Shown here in pieces: positions 47,215 to 56,167 of a stretch of DNA of 64,000 bases. The notes under the pieces are model-generated. The model was not told the origin of the DNA. It saw only the letters and a program-made list of their open reading frames with translations, and searched no databases. The DNA lies in the NCBI RefSeq assembly GCF_026930205.1, contig NZ_JANHOI010000003.1, positions 150,923 through 214,922 on the forward strand, written 5' to 3'. How positions within the stretch are numbered: the first letter of the stretch is position 1; every line of letters starts with the position of its first letter. The translations under genes were made by a program, and so were the position numbers. This DNA is from Bartonella sp. 220B (GTDB taxonomy: Bacteria; Pseudomonadota; Alphaproteobacteria; Rhizobiales; Rhizobiaceae).

Positions 47215-47291
47215 GGCGGAGTAGCTCAGTAGGTTAGAGCAGAGGAATCATAATCCTTGTGTCGGGGGTTCAAATCCCTCCTCCGCTACCA
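47215..47291 (+). tRNA. tRNA-Met (CAT), elongator type
   Basis: This is a full cloverleaf of 77 bases with CCA encoded. The acceptor stem is GGCGGAG/CTCCGCT (first pair G-T). The D arm has AGCTCAGTAGGTTAGAGC, the anticodon stem GAGGA/TCCTT with loop ATCATAA (anticodon CAT), and the T arm GGGGG-TTCAAAT-CCCTC. The paired acceptor end and variable loop fit elongator Met; initiator would be unpaired at 1-72. An Ile2 (lysidine) identity cannot be fully excluded by eye, but the body matches Rhizobiales elongator tRNA-Met. Confidence 0.95.
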
Positions 47292-48165
47292 TCTTATTTC
47301 CAAAATGCTTCTTAAAAATTTTTATTGTTTGTCTGTTGCACCTTGTCAGCGTTTTTTATTTCTAAGGCTCCATTTAAAACGATAAATTGACGCTTAAAAA
47401 AACATCAACAGTTACACAAAACAATTTAGCAGCTTCTCATAAAGAGAGCATTATACTTTATTATATGGATAGAATCCGCTGAGTATGAGAATCTTTTTTG
47501 CTCTTTCTATGATTTTGGGCTGATTTTGAAACTCATTTCATTTTTGATTTTTGTATCAAACTTCCATTTGAAAATAACGCATTTAATGGTAAAAATATAC
47601 ATTAAGACAGTATATTCGTATGTATTCCTCTCTTATTCCATCTTTCCCCACTAAGTATAAAAACTCATATCAACCGATATTTATAGCTGAGTTTTTTCAA
47701 GGTGCTTTCCAAGGTTTTTTAAAGACTTTTCAAAGGATATTTTAAGCCACCTGATCTTTTTGTAAGAACTTCCCCTAATTTTTCCCATTCTGATTCTGAA
47801 ATGGCAACATCAAAAATCTTTCTTTTGCATGATTGCAGCTATACAAATACCGTCATTTTCCTTCATCATTTTTCTTTTTGGTTTTTAGGGTACCTTTATT
47901 TATTCTTTCCTCTTTTAGCCTAAATCGATTAAGCTTAGCATAAAATAATGCTTACAATTCATAAAAAACAGAAATATAATATAACTTTATATTTTAAATA
48001 TATTATCAATTTCAGTTAAATACAAATAGAACAAATTATAACATTAAATAAAAACATTTGGTATTTAAATATAATTTATTATTATACTTTACATAAAAAT
48101 AACCTATTCATTCTCACAACTGTCATCCATATTGATAATCCTTCTTGTAGGCGGGGGAGGAATAT
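47292..48165. promoter_or_regulatory. 874-base AT-rich region upstream of the autotransporter
   Basis: No intact gene. The last 200 bases are extremely AT-rich (long runs of TATAAT-like sequence) and must hold the autotransporter promoter; a strong GGGGGAGG ribosome binding site ends it. A minus-strand peptide remnant at 47719-47841 is listed separately. Confidence 0.5.
47719..47841 (-). pseudogene. Possible C-terminal remnant of a lost gene
   Basis: On the minus strand an open stretch of about 39 codons ends in a stop and reads DVAISESEWEKLGEVLTKRS followed by a Gly-Gly-Leu-Lys tail. It looks like a real protein end but lacks a start, and a stop lies just upstream. In another frame MKENDGICIAAIMQKK immediately precedes it, suggesting a frameshifted fragment. 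The family is not recognised. Confidence 0.25.
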
Positions 48166-48502
48166 ATGGGCTTACAAGTCAAGGAAAATTCAATGTCTAA
48201 AAAATCTCTTTTATCCTGCACAGCTGCCATAGCTGTCATACTGTTTAGTACTCATTTCAATGCAAATGCATATGCCGAAGATCTTAATGCTGGTAGCGGA
48301 GAAGTAAAAGAAAATGAATCTGGCAAATCCTATGATGCAATTAAGGCAACAGACGGTGGCAAAATTAACGGCAAAGATTTAAAAATAACTCCCTCTGATC
48401 TCGAAAAATTCCCCACTGCTGTAGAGTCAAGTGATGCTGGTAGCGAAATTAATTTAACCGGCACAACAACTCTTGAAAAAGTTAAGGAAGGACTTCTCGC
48501 AC

Positions 48503-48518
48503 AAAAAGGGGCAAAATT
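48503..48518 (+). other. Frameshift site in the autotransporter
   Basis: A run AAAAAGGGGCAAAA sits where the upstream frame leaves the repeat pattern and the downstream frame takes it up. A one-base insertion in the G4 (or the neighbouring A-runs) restores a continuous frame. The downstream frame is free of stops across the whole 48522-48819 stretch. Confidence 0.8.
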
Positions 48519-48714
48519 GTTAGCGAAAATTTAACAATAAACGGAAGCAGTTTTGGTGTAGTAGCCAAAGGTTCTAATAGCAAGATTGCGTTAACCGGCA
48601 CAACAATTATTAAAAACGTCACAGACCACGGTTTTCTGGTCGTAAATGGTGCAATCGTTGCTGAAGATTTAACACTCATTGGTTCTGAAGCCCAAGAAAC
48701 AAAGAATTCTGTTG

Positions 48715-49735
48715 GTATAGGAGCCTACACACCTAATAGCAAAATTGAATTAAATGGCAAAACAACTATTGAAAAATTTAAAACCGGACTTGAGACCAAA
48801 AATGGCGGCATAATTAACATGACAAGTGGCTCCATTACGGCTTCTGAAATTGGTGCTTCCTTCAGCTCTAGCAAGGATAAGAAAAACACACTGGAGAATG
48901 TGAACATATCAAGCAGCAAAAATGACGCTTTGATGGAGATGGGAATAAGTGCCGAAAAAAGCACTGTGACTTTAAATAATGTAACCGTCACTAAAGCAGA
49001 CCAAGGCATATTTGCAAATGATCATTCGACAATAACAATCTCTGGAGGATCATTTGAGGGAAAAACTCATGGGGTATATGCTCAAAACGGCAGCACCATT
49101 ACTTTAAAAGACAATACGACTGTCTCATCATCCGGTGAAAATGGACTCCATGCAGAGGGTTCAGGATCTAAGATCACAATGGCAGGAGGAACAGTAACAA
49201 TAAAGAATGAAGAAGCCATATTATTAAAAAATGGAAAAACCGCATTATCTGCGCAAAAAGGTGGACAGATTGATGCCACGAATGTTTCTCTAACAACAGA
49301 AGGCAAAGGAACCGGTGCAGTTGCACTTGGTCCTGATAGCAAAATTGAATTGCATGGCGATATAACGATTCATAATACTTTAAACGGTCTTGGAGCAGTT
49401 GATGGTGGTAAAATCACCAGCGAAAACTTAACAATAATCGGTGGTGACGCAATTGATCAAGACCCCGACAAAGAACGCTCTGGTGTATGGACAGCAGACT
49501 CTGGCAGTGAAATTAAATTAACGGGCAAAACAATCATTCAAAATGTTGATGAAGGTCTTTATGCAGACGGTGGGAGTAAAATCACTAGCGGAGATTTAAC
49601 AATAACCGGTGGTGAAAGTAAAAAAATAACTGTTGGTGTAAACGTCGCGGAAGCTGGTAGTATAGTTGAATTAAAAGGTAAAACAATCATTCAAAATTTT
49701 GATTTTGGTCTTGCTGCAGAAAATAATAGCACGAT
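48715..49735 (+). repeat. Imperfect passenger repeats (about 160-300 bases apart)
   Basis: DNA related to AGCAAAATTGAATTAAATGG followed by ACAAC/ATCATT-CAAAAT recurs near 48735, 49338, 49503 and 49661, each encoding GSxIxLxGKTxIxN. The copies are diverged, so they are coding repeats and not tandem array DNA. Confidence 0.65.
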
Positions 49736-51824
49736 TAAGATGATTAAAGATGATATTGAAGAAGAACAGAGTGCAAGAGAAAATAAAATAAATGCAAAAA
49801 AAATTGCACTATTCGTAGCAGCTGGTGGACATATTGATCTGAGGGATGTTTCTCTAACAGCAGGAATCAGCGGCTTGCAGTTCTTAGGTCTCTCTGATAC
49901 AGAACTCGATGAATCAAAATATCAAAGTACTGAAATCAATTTAACCAATGCAGATATTCACGTTGAAAATGGCACTGGAATTCTGATTGGAGCTTTTACT
50001 AAAAATAACGTTGAAGATACTCAAGGCTTTTCAGTCGGTACTGTCAATCTCACAAATTCAAAAATCCATACCGATGTTTTATTAAGGGATAATATTATTT
50101 GGAATAAAAAATTATTTGATGAGAAAGATTTTAAGGTGATGTCCAACGGCACCTTCACATTAAATGCAGATCATTCCACTCTAGAGGGCAGAGCAACAAT
50201 TGCTAAAGACAGAAATGTCCACTTTGATCTCAAAAACAACACCATATGGACATTGAAGAACAGTGCAAAAGAAAAAGATAAAGATGACAATCTGCTTGAT
50301 ATCGCACAAAGATCGCGTTCTGATATTTCCACGCTTAATCTTGATAATAGCTCCATTGTTTTTAGCAAACCAACTGAAGAACATTACCATACCTTGCATA
50401 TAGGTTCTGGTAAACCAGATACATCAGCAGTCTACAATGCAACAGGAGACGCACAAATTCACTTCAACACGAAATGGAGTGATGGCATAGCAAGCGCCGA
50501 TCAAAAAACCGATAGACTTTTGATCCATGGTGATGTGGAAGGCAAGACAGCGGTTTATGTCACAGGGCGTTTAGAGGAAAACAATGTTAAAGCAAACACA
50601 TCTGCCTCTGCAAATGTGCGGGGTGTTTCACTTATTCAAGTTTCTGGAAAAGCACAAGAAGACTCTTTCAAACTCGTCAATGGCTATACCACAAGAAATG
50701 GTTCACCGGATATGTACACGCTGCGTGCCTATGGACCAGAGTCAAGCCAAGGCAAAGCCAATGTTGCGCAAAACCTCTTTGATGAAAAGAACAAAGATTT
50801 CTGGGATTTCCGTTTGCAACCTGAAGTTCTTGAAACGAGTTCTGGTTCTGGCCCAAGTGTAGGCGCCCTTGTACCACAAACGGTAGGCTATATCGTCATG
50901 CCCAATGCTCTCTTCTATAGTGGATTGACTGATATGGCTAAACAAAATGCGCTGTTAGCCAATATGAGAACATCTGTCTTGGGAAAAGAGGAAGAGAAAA
51001 ACATTGGTTTCTTCCTTTACACCTATGGAAGTATAGGAACCTTATCCTCTGAACGTGGTCCTCTCAAATATGGTTATGGCGCGGATCTTCGCTATGCTGC
51101 TCTACAAGGTGGTGTCACATTGGCAGCAATTGAAGGACAAAACTCCACAACACATTTCGGTCTTGTCGCAACTTACGGACAATTGTCTTTCACGCCAAAG
51201 GATATGCAAGATGCTGGGAAGAACACATTAGACAAATGGTCTCTGACAGCCTATGGCAGCTCCCAGTATGACAATGGTTTCTATATTAATACACTTTTAT
51301 CTTATGGCGTTATCAAAGGCGATATTACCAATGCCATCATTGGCAAAACCGCAAAATTGAAAAATGCCAAGATGTTGAGTATTTCCACCACTGTTGGTAA
51401 ACAATTTGCAACTGGAACGGAAGGCTTAATATTCGAGCCGCAAGCACAACTTGCCTATCAACACTTGATGTTTGACACCATTACTGATGCCAATAATTTC
51501 ACCGTTGATATGAACAATCCTCATCAATGGATGATCCGTGTTGGTGGGCGTTTGACCAAAACCCTTTCCACTGAAAACAACCGTCCTCTGTCTTTCTATG
51601 GAAAAGTCAACTTGATCAAAACATTTGGTGATGATGGTACCATCCAGATTGGCAGAGACTTTAACCTTGATCCTATGGGGGCTGCGATTGAAGGCGGCGT
51701 TGGCATTAATGCGCAACTCTCCCATAATTTCTCTCTTCATGGTGATGTCAATTATCAACAAAAGCTTCAAAAAATCGGTATATCTGGAGCAAGTTTTTCT
51801 GGGGGAATACGCTATCAGTTTTAA
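48819..51824 (+). CDS. Autotransporter passenger and beta-barrel, main frame
   Basis: This is the long intact part, 1,001 codons from an internal ATG that is not the natural start. Residues about 1-560 are imperfect beta-helix repeats with recurring GSKIxLxGxTxIxN and GGKITSxxLTITGG wording. Residues about 560-700 form a pertactin-like end with STLNLDNSSIVF, HTLHIGSGKPDTSAVYNATGDAQIHFNTKW and ADQKTDRLLIHGDVEGKTAVYV. The last 270 residues are the translocator barrel with alternating beta strands and a terminal Phe (GASFSGGIRYQF). It belongs to the pertactin/AidA-type group, like the inducible Bartonella autotransporters. The natural product needs the upstream signal-peptide frame. Confidence 0.8.
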   Translation: MTSGSITASEIGASFSSSKDKKNTLENVNISSSKNDALMEMGISAEKSTVTLNNVTVTKADQGIFANDHSTITISGGSFEGKTHGVYAQNGSTITLKDNTTVSSSGENGLHAEGSGSKITMAGGTVTIKNEEAILLKNGKTALSAQKGGQIDATNVSLTTEGKGTGAVALGPDSKIELHGDITIHNTLNGLGAVDGGKITSENLTIIGGDAIDQDPDKERSGVWTADSGSEIKLTGKTIIQNVDEGLYADGGSKITSGDLTITGGESKKITVGVNVAEAGSIVELKGKTIIQNFDFGLAAENNSTIKMIKDDIEEEQSARENKINAKKIALFVAAGGHIDLRDVSLTAGISGLQFLGLSDTELDESKYQSTEINLTNADIHVENGTGILIGAFTKNNVEDTQGFSVGTVNLTNSKIHTDVLLRDNIIWNKKLFDEKDFKVMSNGTFTLNADHSTLEGRATIAKDRNVHFDLKNNTIWTLKNSAKEKDKDDNLLDIAQRSRSDISTLNLDNSSIVFSKPTEEHYHTLHIGSGKPDTSAVYNATGDAQIHFNTKWSDGIASADQKTDRLLIHGDVEGKTAVYVTGRLEENNVKANTSASANVRGVSLIQVSGKAQEDSFKLVNGYTTRNGSPDMYTLRAYGPESSQGKANVAQNLFDEKNKDFWDFRLQPEVLETSSGSGPSVGALVPQTVGYIVMPNALFYSGLTDMAKQNALLANMRTSVLGKEEEKNIGFFLYTYGSIGTLSSERGPLKYGYGADLRYAALQGGVTLAAIEGQNSTTHFGLVATYGQLSFTPKDMQDAGKNTLDKWSLTAYGSSQYDNGFYINTLLSYGVIKGDITNAIIGKTAKLKNAKMLSISTTVGKQFATGTEGLIFEPQAQLAYQHLMFDTITDANNFTVDMNNPHQWMIRVGGRLTKTLSTENNRPLSFYGKVNLIKTFGDDGTIQIGRDFNLDPMGAAIEGGVGINAQLSHNFSLHGDVNYQQKLQKIGISGASFSGGIRYQF

Positions 51825-51863
51825 AGCAAAACTGTAACAACAAGCCTCTTGTTATTTCTTTAT

Positions 51864-51896
51864 CACAAAGGGCAGCACAATGTGCTGCCCTTTGTG
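51864..51896 (+). terminator. Very strong terminator after the autotransporter
   Basis: CACAAAGGGCAGCAC pairs perfectly over 15 bases with GTGCTGCCCTTTGTG (51882-51896) around a 3-base loop. It lies 40 bases after the stop. Confidence 0.85.
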
Positions 51897-52414
51897 TATA
51901 AAATTTATTTTTCTTGTCTTTAAAAATCTCTTCTCACTTTTAAAAAGTGAACAAAGACAGTATTTTTCAATAATTATTATCAATCATTAATAAACTTATT
52001 AATAAGTTCCTTATTCTATAAATAAAATCTAATTTTTATAAAATAATAATAAATATATACTATTAAAATAATCATTTTTTCAATAAAAACAGTATTAATA
52101 ATAATAAATTTGTTATTTATTTGTATTAATACTTAAAATCATAAAATAAAATCTGACAAATAATAAAATTATAAGTAAAAAATAGTCCCAACATATCAGA
52201 AAAATCACACACGCTATAAGGAATCCATGTCTTACAACACGCTATACCTTGGAGGAGTACAATATTATAGCCAAAATTCTTTCAGAAAATTTATCACTGA
52301 TAAAAATCCTATAATATAAGAACAAAATACAAAAACCTATATCGCAACAACAATATGGAGCATCTCCAGAAATCTAAAATAGAAAGAAACTTATTTTCTC
52401 TTCTGTAGAAGCTC
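51897..52414. other. Extremely AT-rich gap downstream of the autotransporter
   Basis: This is about 520 bases, mostly A and T between 51960 and 52200, with no supported gene except a doubtful 30-codon frame at 52227. Two copies of ACACGCTATA (52209-52218 and 52237-52246) lie 28 bases apart around that start. Confidence 0.5.
52227..52319 (+). CDS. Possible 30-residue peptide
   Basis: An ATG frame with AAGGAATCC just before it encodes MSYNTLYLGGVQYYSQ and a short tail. The ribosome binding site is good, but the length and the AT-rich setting make chance likely. It could be a leader peptide or the 5' scrap of a lost gene. Not recognised. Confidence 0.2.
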   Translation: MSYNTLYLGGVQYYSQNSFRKFITDKNPII

Positions 52415-53197
52415 TCATACCCTTTCTTCTCTATGAACAATAGGCTCAATACTTGCTTCAAAAAACATTTTTGTATAGTGATGTTGTGCGTGCAAATTGC
52501 GCAAATCATCATTGCTAAGCTCTTCAAGAATAACCCCTTTATGCATAATTCCAACACGTTCACAGATGTGTGCAACAACAGCAAGATCATGGGACACCAT
52601 CAAATAAGTGAGTTTTTTTTCCTCTCGTAATGATTTCAACAAGTTTAAAATTTCGGCCTGTACCGATACATCCAATGCAGATGTCGGCTCATCAAGCAGC
52701 AAAACCTCTGGTTCAATAATGAGAGCACGGGCAAGAGCAATACGTTGACGTTGTCCTCCCGATAACTCATGCGGATAACGATAAAGAAATGACGAGTTTA
52801 AACCAACAGAATTTAAAACATCCCGTACCCGCTCTCTTGGATTATCCATACCATGGATTTTGAGAGATTCAGAAAGAACAGTATGAACCATTTTTCTTGG
52901 ATGCAGCGAAGCATAAGGATCTTGAAATACCATCTGAATTCGGCGTAGAGACTCCTTATTCCTTTTTTTGGCTACCTCTTTCCCATCAAAAGTGAAACGC
53001 CCACTATAGTCTGAAATAAGTCCAACCAATGTATTCAAAATAGTTGATTTTCCACATCCTGACTCACCAATCAACCCATAAGCTTCACCACGCTTAATAT
53101 GAAAATTAACATTTTTAACAACTGTTACGGACTTATGTCTATGCCCAAAGGTTACAGATAAATTAGACACATCAAGTATATTCGCACAATGGGTCAT
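52415..53197 (-). CDS. dppF: Peptide ABC transporter ATP-binding protein (DppF/OppF type)
   Basis: This 260-residue ABC ATPase powers import of peptides across the inner membrane. Walker A is GESGCGKSTILNTL near residue 43, the Q loop MVFQDPYASLHPR near 89, the ABC signature LSGGQRQRIALARALI near 142, Walker B VLLLDEPTSALDVS near 164 and the switch His in LMVSHDLAVVAHI near 197. The C-terminal tail ILEE...HHYTKMFFEASIEPI is oligopeptide-family-like. It starts 4 bases inside the dppD end and is the last gene of the operon. Confidence 0.93.
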   Translation of the reverse strand: MTHCANILDVSNLSVTFGHRHKSVTVVKNVNFHIKRGEAYGLIGESGCGKSTILNTLVGLISDYSGRFTFDGKEVAKKRNKESLRRIQMVFQDPYASLHPRKMVHTVLSESLKIHGMDNPRERVRDVLNSVGLNSSFLYRYPHELSGGQRQRIALARALIIEPEVLLLDEPTSALDVSVQAEILNLLKSLREEKKLTYLMVSHDLAVVAHICERVGIMHKGVILEELSNDDLRNLHAQHHYTKMFFEASIEPIVHREERV

Positions 53198-54069
53198 GGA
53201 GCAACTCCTTCAACACCATTAACAATTGTAGGATTATGCAACCAATCAGGATCACGTTCAGGAACAGCCAAGACATCAACAGGATTATCAAGCCGTGGCA
53301 AGCTTGCTAACAGAGCTTTAGTATAAGGATGACAAGCGCGAGACAAATCACGTGCGGGCAGTTCTTCTAATACACGACCTGCATACATAACCAAAACACG
53401 ATCACAAAAATCAGCAATCATATTCAAATCATGACTAATAAAAATAAGTCCCGTTCCAGATTGAGTCACAAGTTCATCCAACACTGATAAGACTTGGCGC
53501 CTTACTGTAATATCAAGCGCAGAAGTTGGTTCATCTGCAATAATGAGATCAGGTTTAGGAATAAGCATCATAGCAATCATCACGCGTTGCCCCATGCCAC
53601 CTGATATTTCATGAGGAAAAAGACGCATCACATGTTCAGGATCACGAATATGAACAGATTCCAACATAGAAATTGTCTTGTTCCGCGCATCAGCTTTTGA
53701 AACACGGTAATGAATACAGTAAGCTTCCATAATTTGCTGCCCAATCCGTATTAACGGATTAAGTGAATATTTTGGATCCTGTAAAATCATTGAAATACGT
53801 TTACCCCGAATAGTTCGCATCTGAGGTTCACTTGCGCGCAATAAATCGATACCATCAAAATGCATTTTTTTAGCTTTGATCATTGCTGCTCTAGGACTCA
53901 ATTTGAGTATTGCGCGCCCAGTCATTGATTTTCCAGACCCGGATTCGCCAACAATTCCAATTTTTTCCTTTCCCACGGAAAAACTAACGCCTCGCACAAC
54001 TTCTGAAAGACCGCGCACTGTAGGAAAAGAAATACGTAAATCTTCTATCTCTAATAATTTTTTAGCCAT
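53194..54069 (-). CDS. dppD: Peptide ABC transporter ATP-binding protein (DppD/OppD type)
   Basis: This 291-residue ABC ATPase is partner of DppF. Walker A is GESGSGKSMTGRAIL, Q loop MILQDPKYSLNPL, signature ISGGMGQRVMIAMML (a G-M-G variant of SGGQ), Walker B DLIIADEPTSALDIT and switch FISHDLNMIADF. The oligopeptide-family tail ELPARDLSRACHPYTKALLASLPRL is present but lacks the cysteine cluster seen in iron-sulfur-binding OppD proteins. I chose ATG 54069 (MAKKLLEIEDL) because the longer frame to 54120 reads a hydrophobic stretch lying inside dppC. It overlaps the dppC stop by 8 bases. Confidence 0.93.
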   Translation of the reverse strand: MAKKLLEIEDLRISFPTVRGLSEVVRGVSFSVGKEKIGIVGESGSGKSMTGRAILKLSPRAAMIKAKKMHFDGIDLLRASEPQMRTIRGKRISMILQDPKYSLNPLIRIGQQIMEAYCIHYRVSKADARNKTISMLESVHIRDPEHVMRLFPHEISGGMGQRVMIAMMLIPKPDLIIADEPTSALDITVRRQVLSVLDELVTQSGTGLIFISHDLNMIADFCDRVLVMYAGRVLEELPARDLSRACHPYTKALLASLPRLDNPVDVLAVPERDPDWLHNPTIVNGVEGVAP

Positions 54070-54997
54070 TACGTGGATCCAATAAATCACGAAGCCCATC
54101 GCCCAAAAGATTGAAAGCAAGGCTTGTTAACAATATTGCGCAACCTGGTATCGCCGCTAACCACCAATTTGTCATCATAAATTCGCGCCCAGATGAAAGC
54201 ATTGCACCCCATTCAGGGCTTGGCAGTTGAGCTCCTAGCCCTAAAAAACCAAGACCAGCAGCCGTTAAAATAATTCCAGACATATCTAACGTTAATCGAA
54301 CAATCACTGAAGGAATACACATCGGTGCAACATGAAACAAAATAATTCGCAAAGTAGAAGCTCCTTGCAAGCGAACAGCAGAAACATAATCAGATGAACG
54401 TATCGTTAAAGTTTCAGCACGCGCTAAACGTGCTATTGGTGGCCACGCTGCAATTGAAATTGCAATAGATGCATTTTCAATACCTGGTCCCAATGCTGCT
54501 GAAAAAGCAAGAGCCAAAATCAAACTTGGAAAAGCGAGAAAAATATCAACAATACGCATGAGTACAGTATCAACCCACCCTCCTATATAGCCAGAGACAG
54601 TCCCAACCATCAGCCCTATCGGGCCTACAATAATTGTCGTGAGAAAAACAATATAAAGAGTAATACGTGCACCAAAAATGAGGCGACTAAAAATATCACG
54701 CCCCAATTCATCTGTCCCCAAATAATGCAACAAAGATGGAGGCTGCAATCGATGAGCAAGGTCATTACTAACAAAATCATCTGTAGCAATCCAAGGAGCA
54801 AAAATTGCACACAAGATAATAACTAGAATAATCATCAGTCCGACTACTGCCGAAAGATTATGCAAAAACTTGATGAATGCGTGAAAAATTCTTTGGACAT
54901 TCGCTTGAAACATTGACCGCGGAACAGTTTCATTTAACCAACCGCCCAAAGAAAATGACGATTGTGATTTATGATGATTTATTATTGTCATATTCAA
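54062..54997 (-). CDS. dppC: Peptide ABC transporter permease (DppC type)
   Basis: This 311-residue inner-membrane permease carries the DppC/OppC pattern. A cytoplasmic N-terminus precedes the first helix (AVVGLMIILVIILCAIFAPWIA), followed by the OppC_N loop LQPPSLLHYLGTDELGRDIFSRLIFGAR and five more helices. The EAA loop that docks to the ATPases is VSAVRLQGASTLRIILFHVAPM, and GAQLPSPEWGAMLSSGREFM is near the end. It overlaps dppB by 4 bases and dppD by 8, so translation is coupled along the operon. Confidence 0.94.
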   Translation of the reverse strand: MNMTIINHHKSQSSFSLGGWLNETVPRSMFQANVQRIFHAFIKFLHNLSAVVGLMIILVIILCAIFAPWIATDDFVSNDLAHRLQPPSLLHYLGTDELGRDIFSRLIFGARITLYIVFLTTIIVGPIGLMVGTVSGYIGGWVDTVLMRIVDIFLAFPSLILALAFSAALGPGIENASIAISIAAWPPIARLARAETLTIRSSDYVSAVRLQGASTLRIILFHVAPMCIPSVIVRLTLDMSGIILTAAGLGFLGLGAQLPSPEWGAMLSSGREFMMTNWWLAAIPGCAILLTSLAFNLLGDGLRDLLDPRNG

Positions 54998-56067
54998 CGT
55001 GTCCTTGGATCAAAGATTCGATAAAGCAAATCAGAAAATAAATTAATGATGACAAAGAAAAAACCTACAAGCAGAGTACACCCAACAACTGCATTCATAT
55101 CTCCAGCCAAAAGAGCATTTGTCAAGTAATGCCCAAAACCAGGCCAAGCAAAAACCGTTTCTGTTAATACAGCACCTTCTAATAAAAAAGCATAAGACAG
55201 CGCAACCACAGTGATAATCTGAACAGCAGCATTACGAAAAGCATGCCCCCACACCGTTCGTGCTAACGATAATCCCTTCACACGTGCAGTAATGATATAT
55301 TCCTGATTGAGCTGTTCAATCATAAATCCACGAGTCATACGACTAATATAGGCCATAGCACCGAATGCTAAAATTAAAGCAGGCATAATAATATGGCTAA
55401 AAGCATTACAAAAAGCGTCCCACTGTCCCTGACGAGCAGTATCCCAAAGAAAAAATCCTGTTTTGGGTTCAAAAGAATATTCATAAATAAAATCAATACG
55501 TCCTGGACCACCAATCCAGCTAAGCTTGGCATAAAATACCAATAACGCCATTAATCCAAGCCAAAAGGTCGGGGTGGAATAGCTGAGAAGTGTAAAAGTA
55601 CGGACAAAATAATCGATAAATGAATCGCGATACATTGCAGCAAAAACACCAAATGGAATACCAAGGCTTGTACCAATAATAATAGCAACCGTGGAAAGCT
55701 CTAATGTTGCAGGAAAGACACGCATAATATCTTCTAAGACAGGACGCCCTGAAGTTAAAGCATCTCCAAAGTCAAACAAAAATATATTGTGAAGATAATT
55801 CCAATATTGAACAATCAACGGCTTATCAAGACCCAACCTATAAAACATTGCATCATAAGCTTCCTGACTAATATTATCACCAAGAATAGCAAGGACAGGG
55901 TCTAAAGGGAGCAAATGACCAATAAAAAAAGTGATAGTCACTAAACCAAGCAATGTGACAAAAACGGAAAGAAGCAACTTCAATCCCTTGAAAAAAAAGT
56001 CCCATACAAACATTTTTTTCTGCTTTTGAGATACTGCTCTTTCAGATTCCGGAAATGGCACAACCAT
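54994..56067 (-). CDS. dppB: Peptide ABC transporter permease (DppB type)
   Basis: This 357-residue permease has the DppB/OppB helix set, with LGLVTITFFIGHLLPLDPVLAILGDNIS at the first helix, LGLDKPLIVQYWNYLHNIFLFDFGDALTSGRPV in the periplasmic loop and an EAA loop YIITARVKGLSLARTVWGHAFRNA. The N-terminal tail of about 25 residues is long for the family. The ATG at 56067 is preferred because GGAGGGGG lies 8 bases before it; the frame also runs up to 56109. Its stop overlaps dppC by 4 bases. Confidence 0.92.
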   Translation of the reverse strand: MVVPFPESERAVSQKQKKMFVWDFFFKGLKLLLSVFVTLLGLVTITFFIGHLLPLDPVLAILGDNISQEAYDAMFYRLGLDKPLIVQYWNYLHNIFLFDFGDALTSGRPVLEDIMRVFPATLELSTVAIIIGTSLGIPFGVFAAMYRDSFIDYFVRTFTLLSYSTPTFWLGLMALLVFYAKLSWIGGPGRIDFIYEYSFEPKTGFFLWDTARQGQWDAFCNAFSHIIMPALILAFGAMAYISRMTRGFMIEQLNQEYIITARVKGLSLARTVWGHAFRNAAVQIITVVALSYAFLLEGAVLTETVFAWPGFGHYLTNALLAGDMNAVVGCTLLVGFFFVIINLFSDLLYRIFDPRTR

Positions 56068-56167
56068 TATAATATCCCCCTCCATAGCAACCAAACATAA
56101 AGCTAACACCTTTTTTATATATTAAGAAAACCCTCATAAAACATGTTTTACATGAACATGTCTATTT

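Larger units (their letters stand above)
48166..51824 (+). pseudogene. Type Va autotransporter gene interrupted by a frameshift
   Basis: Two frames together encode one autotransporter of about 1,219 residues. The first (48166-48534) starts with ATG after GGGGGAGGAATAT; a second in-frame ATG at 48193 with AAGGA is also possible. It carries the signal peptide (MSKKSLLSCTAAIAVILFSTHFNANAYAED region) and the first passenger repeats, then stops. The second frame is open from before 48522 through 51824. Adding one G to the GGGG at 48508-48511 restores the expected repeat wording KGGKIVSENLT. The product would be a beta-helix passenger and a C-terminal barrel in the outer membrane. It could be a true pseudogene, a phase-variable gene or a sequence error. 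Confidence 0.8.

Noticed and set aside
48715..49735. CRISPR-like repetition in the autotransporter
   Set aside because: The repeats are diverged, in frame and encode a beta-helix; spacing is irregular and there are no cas genes.
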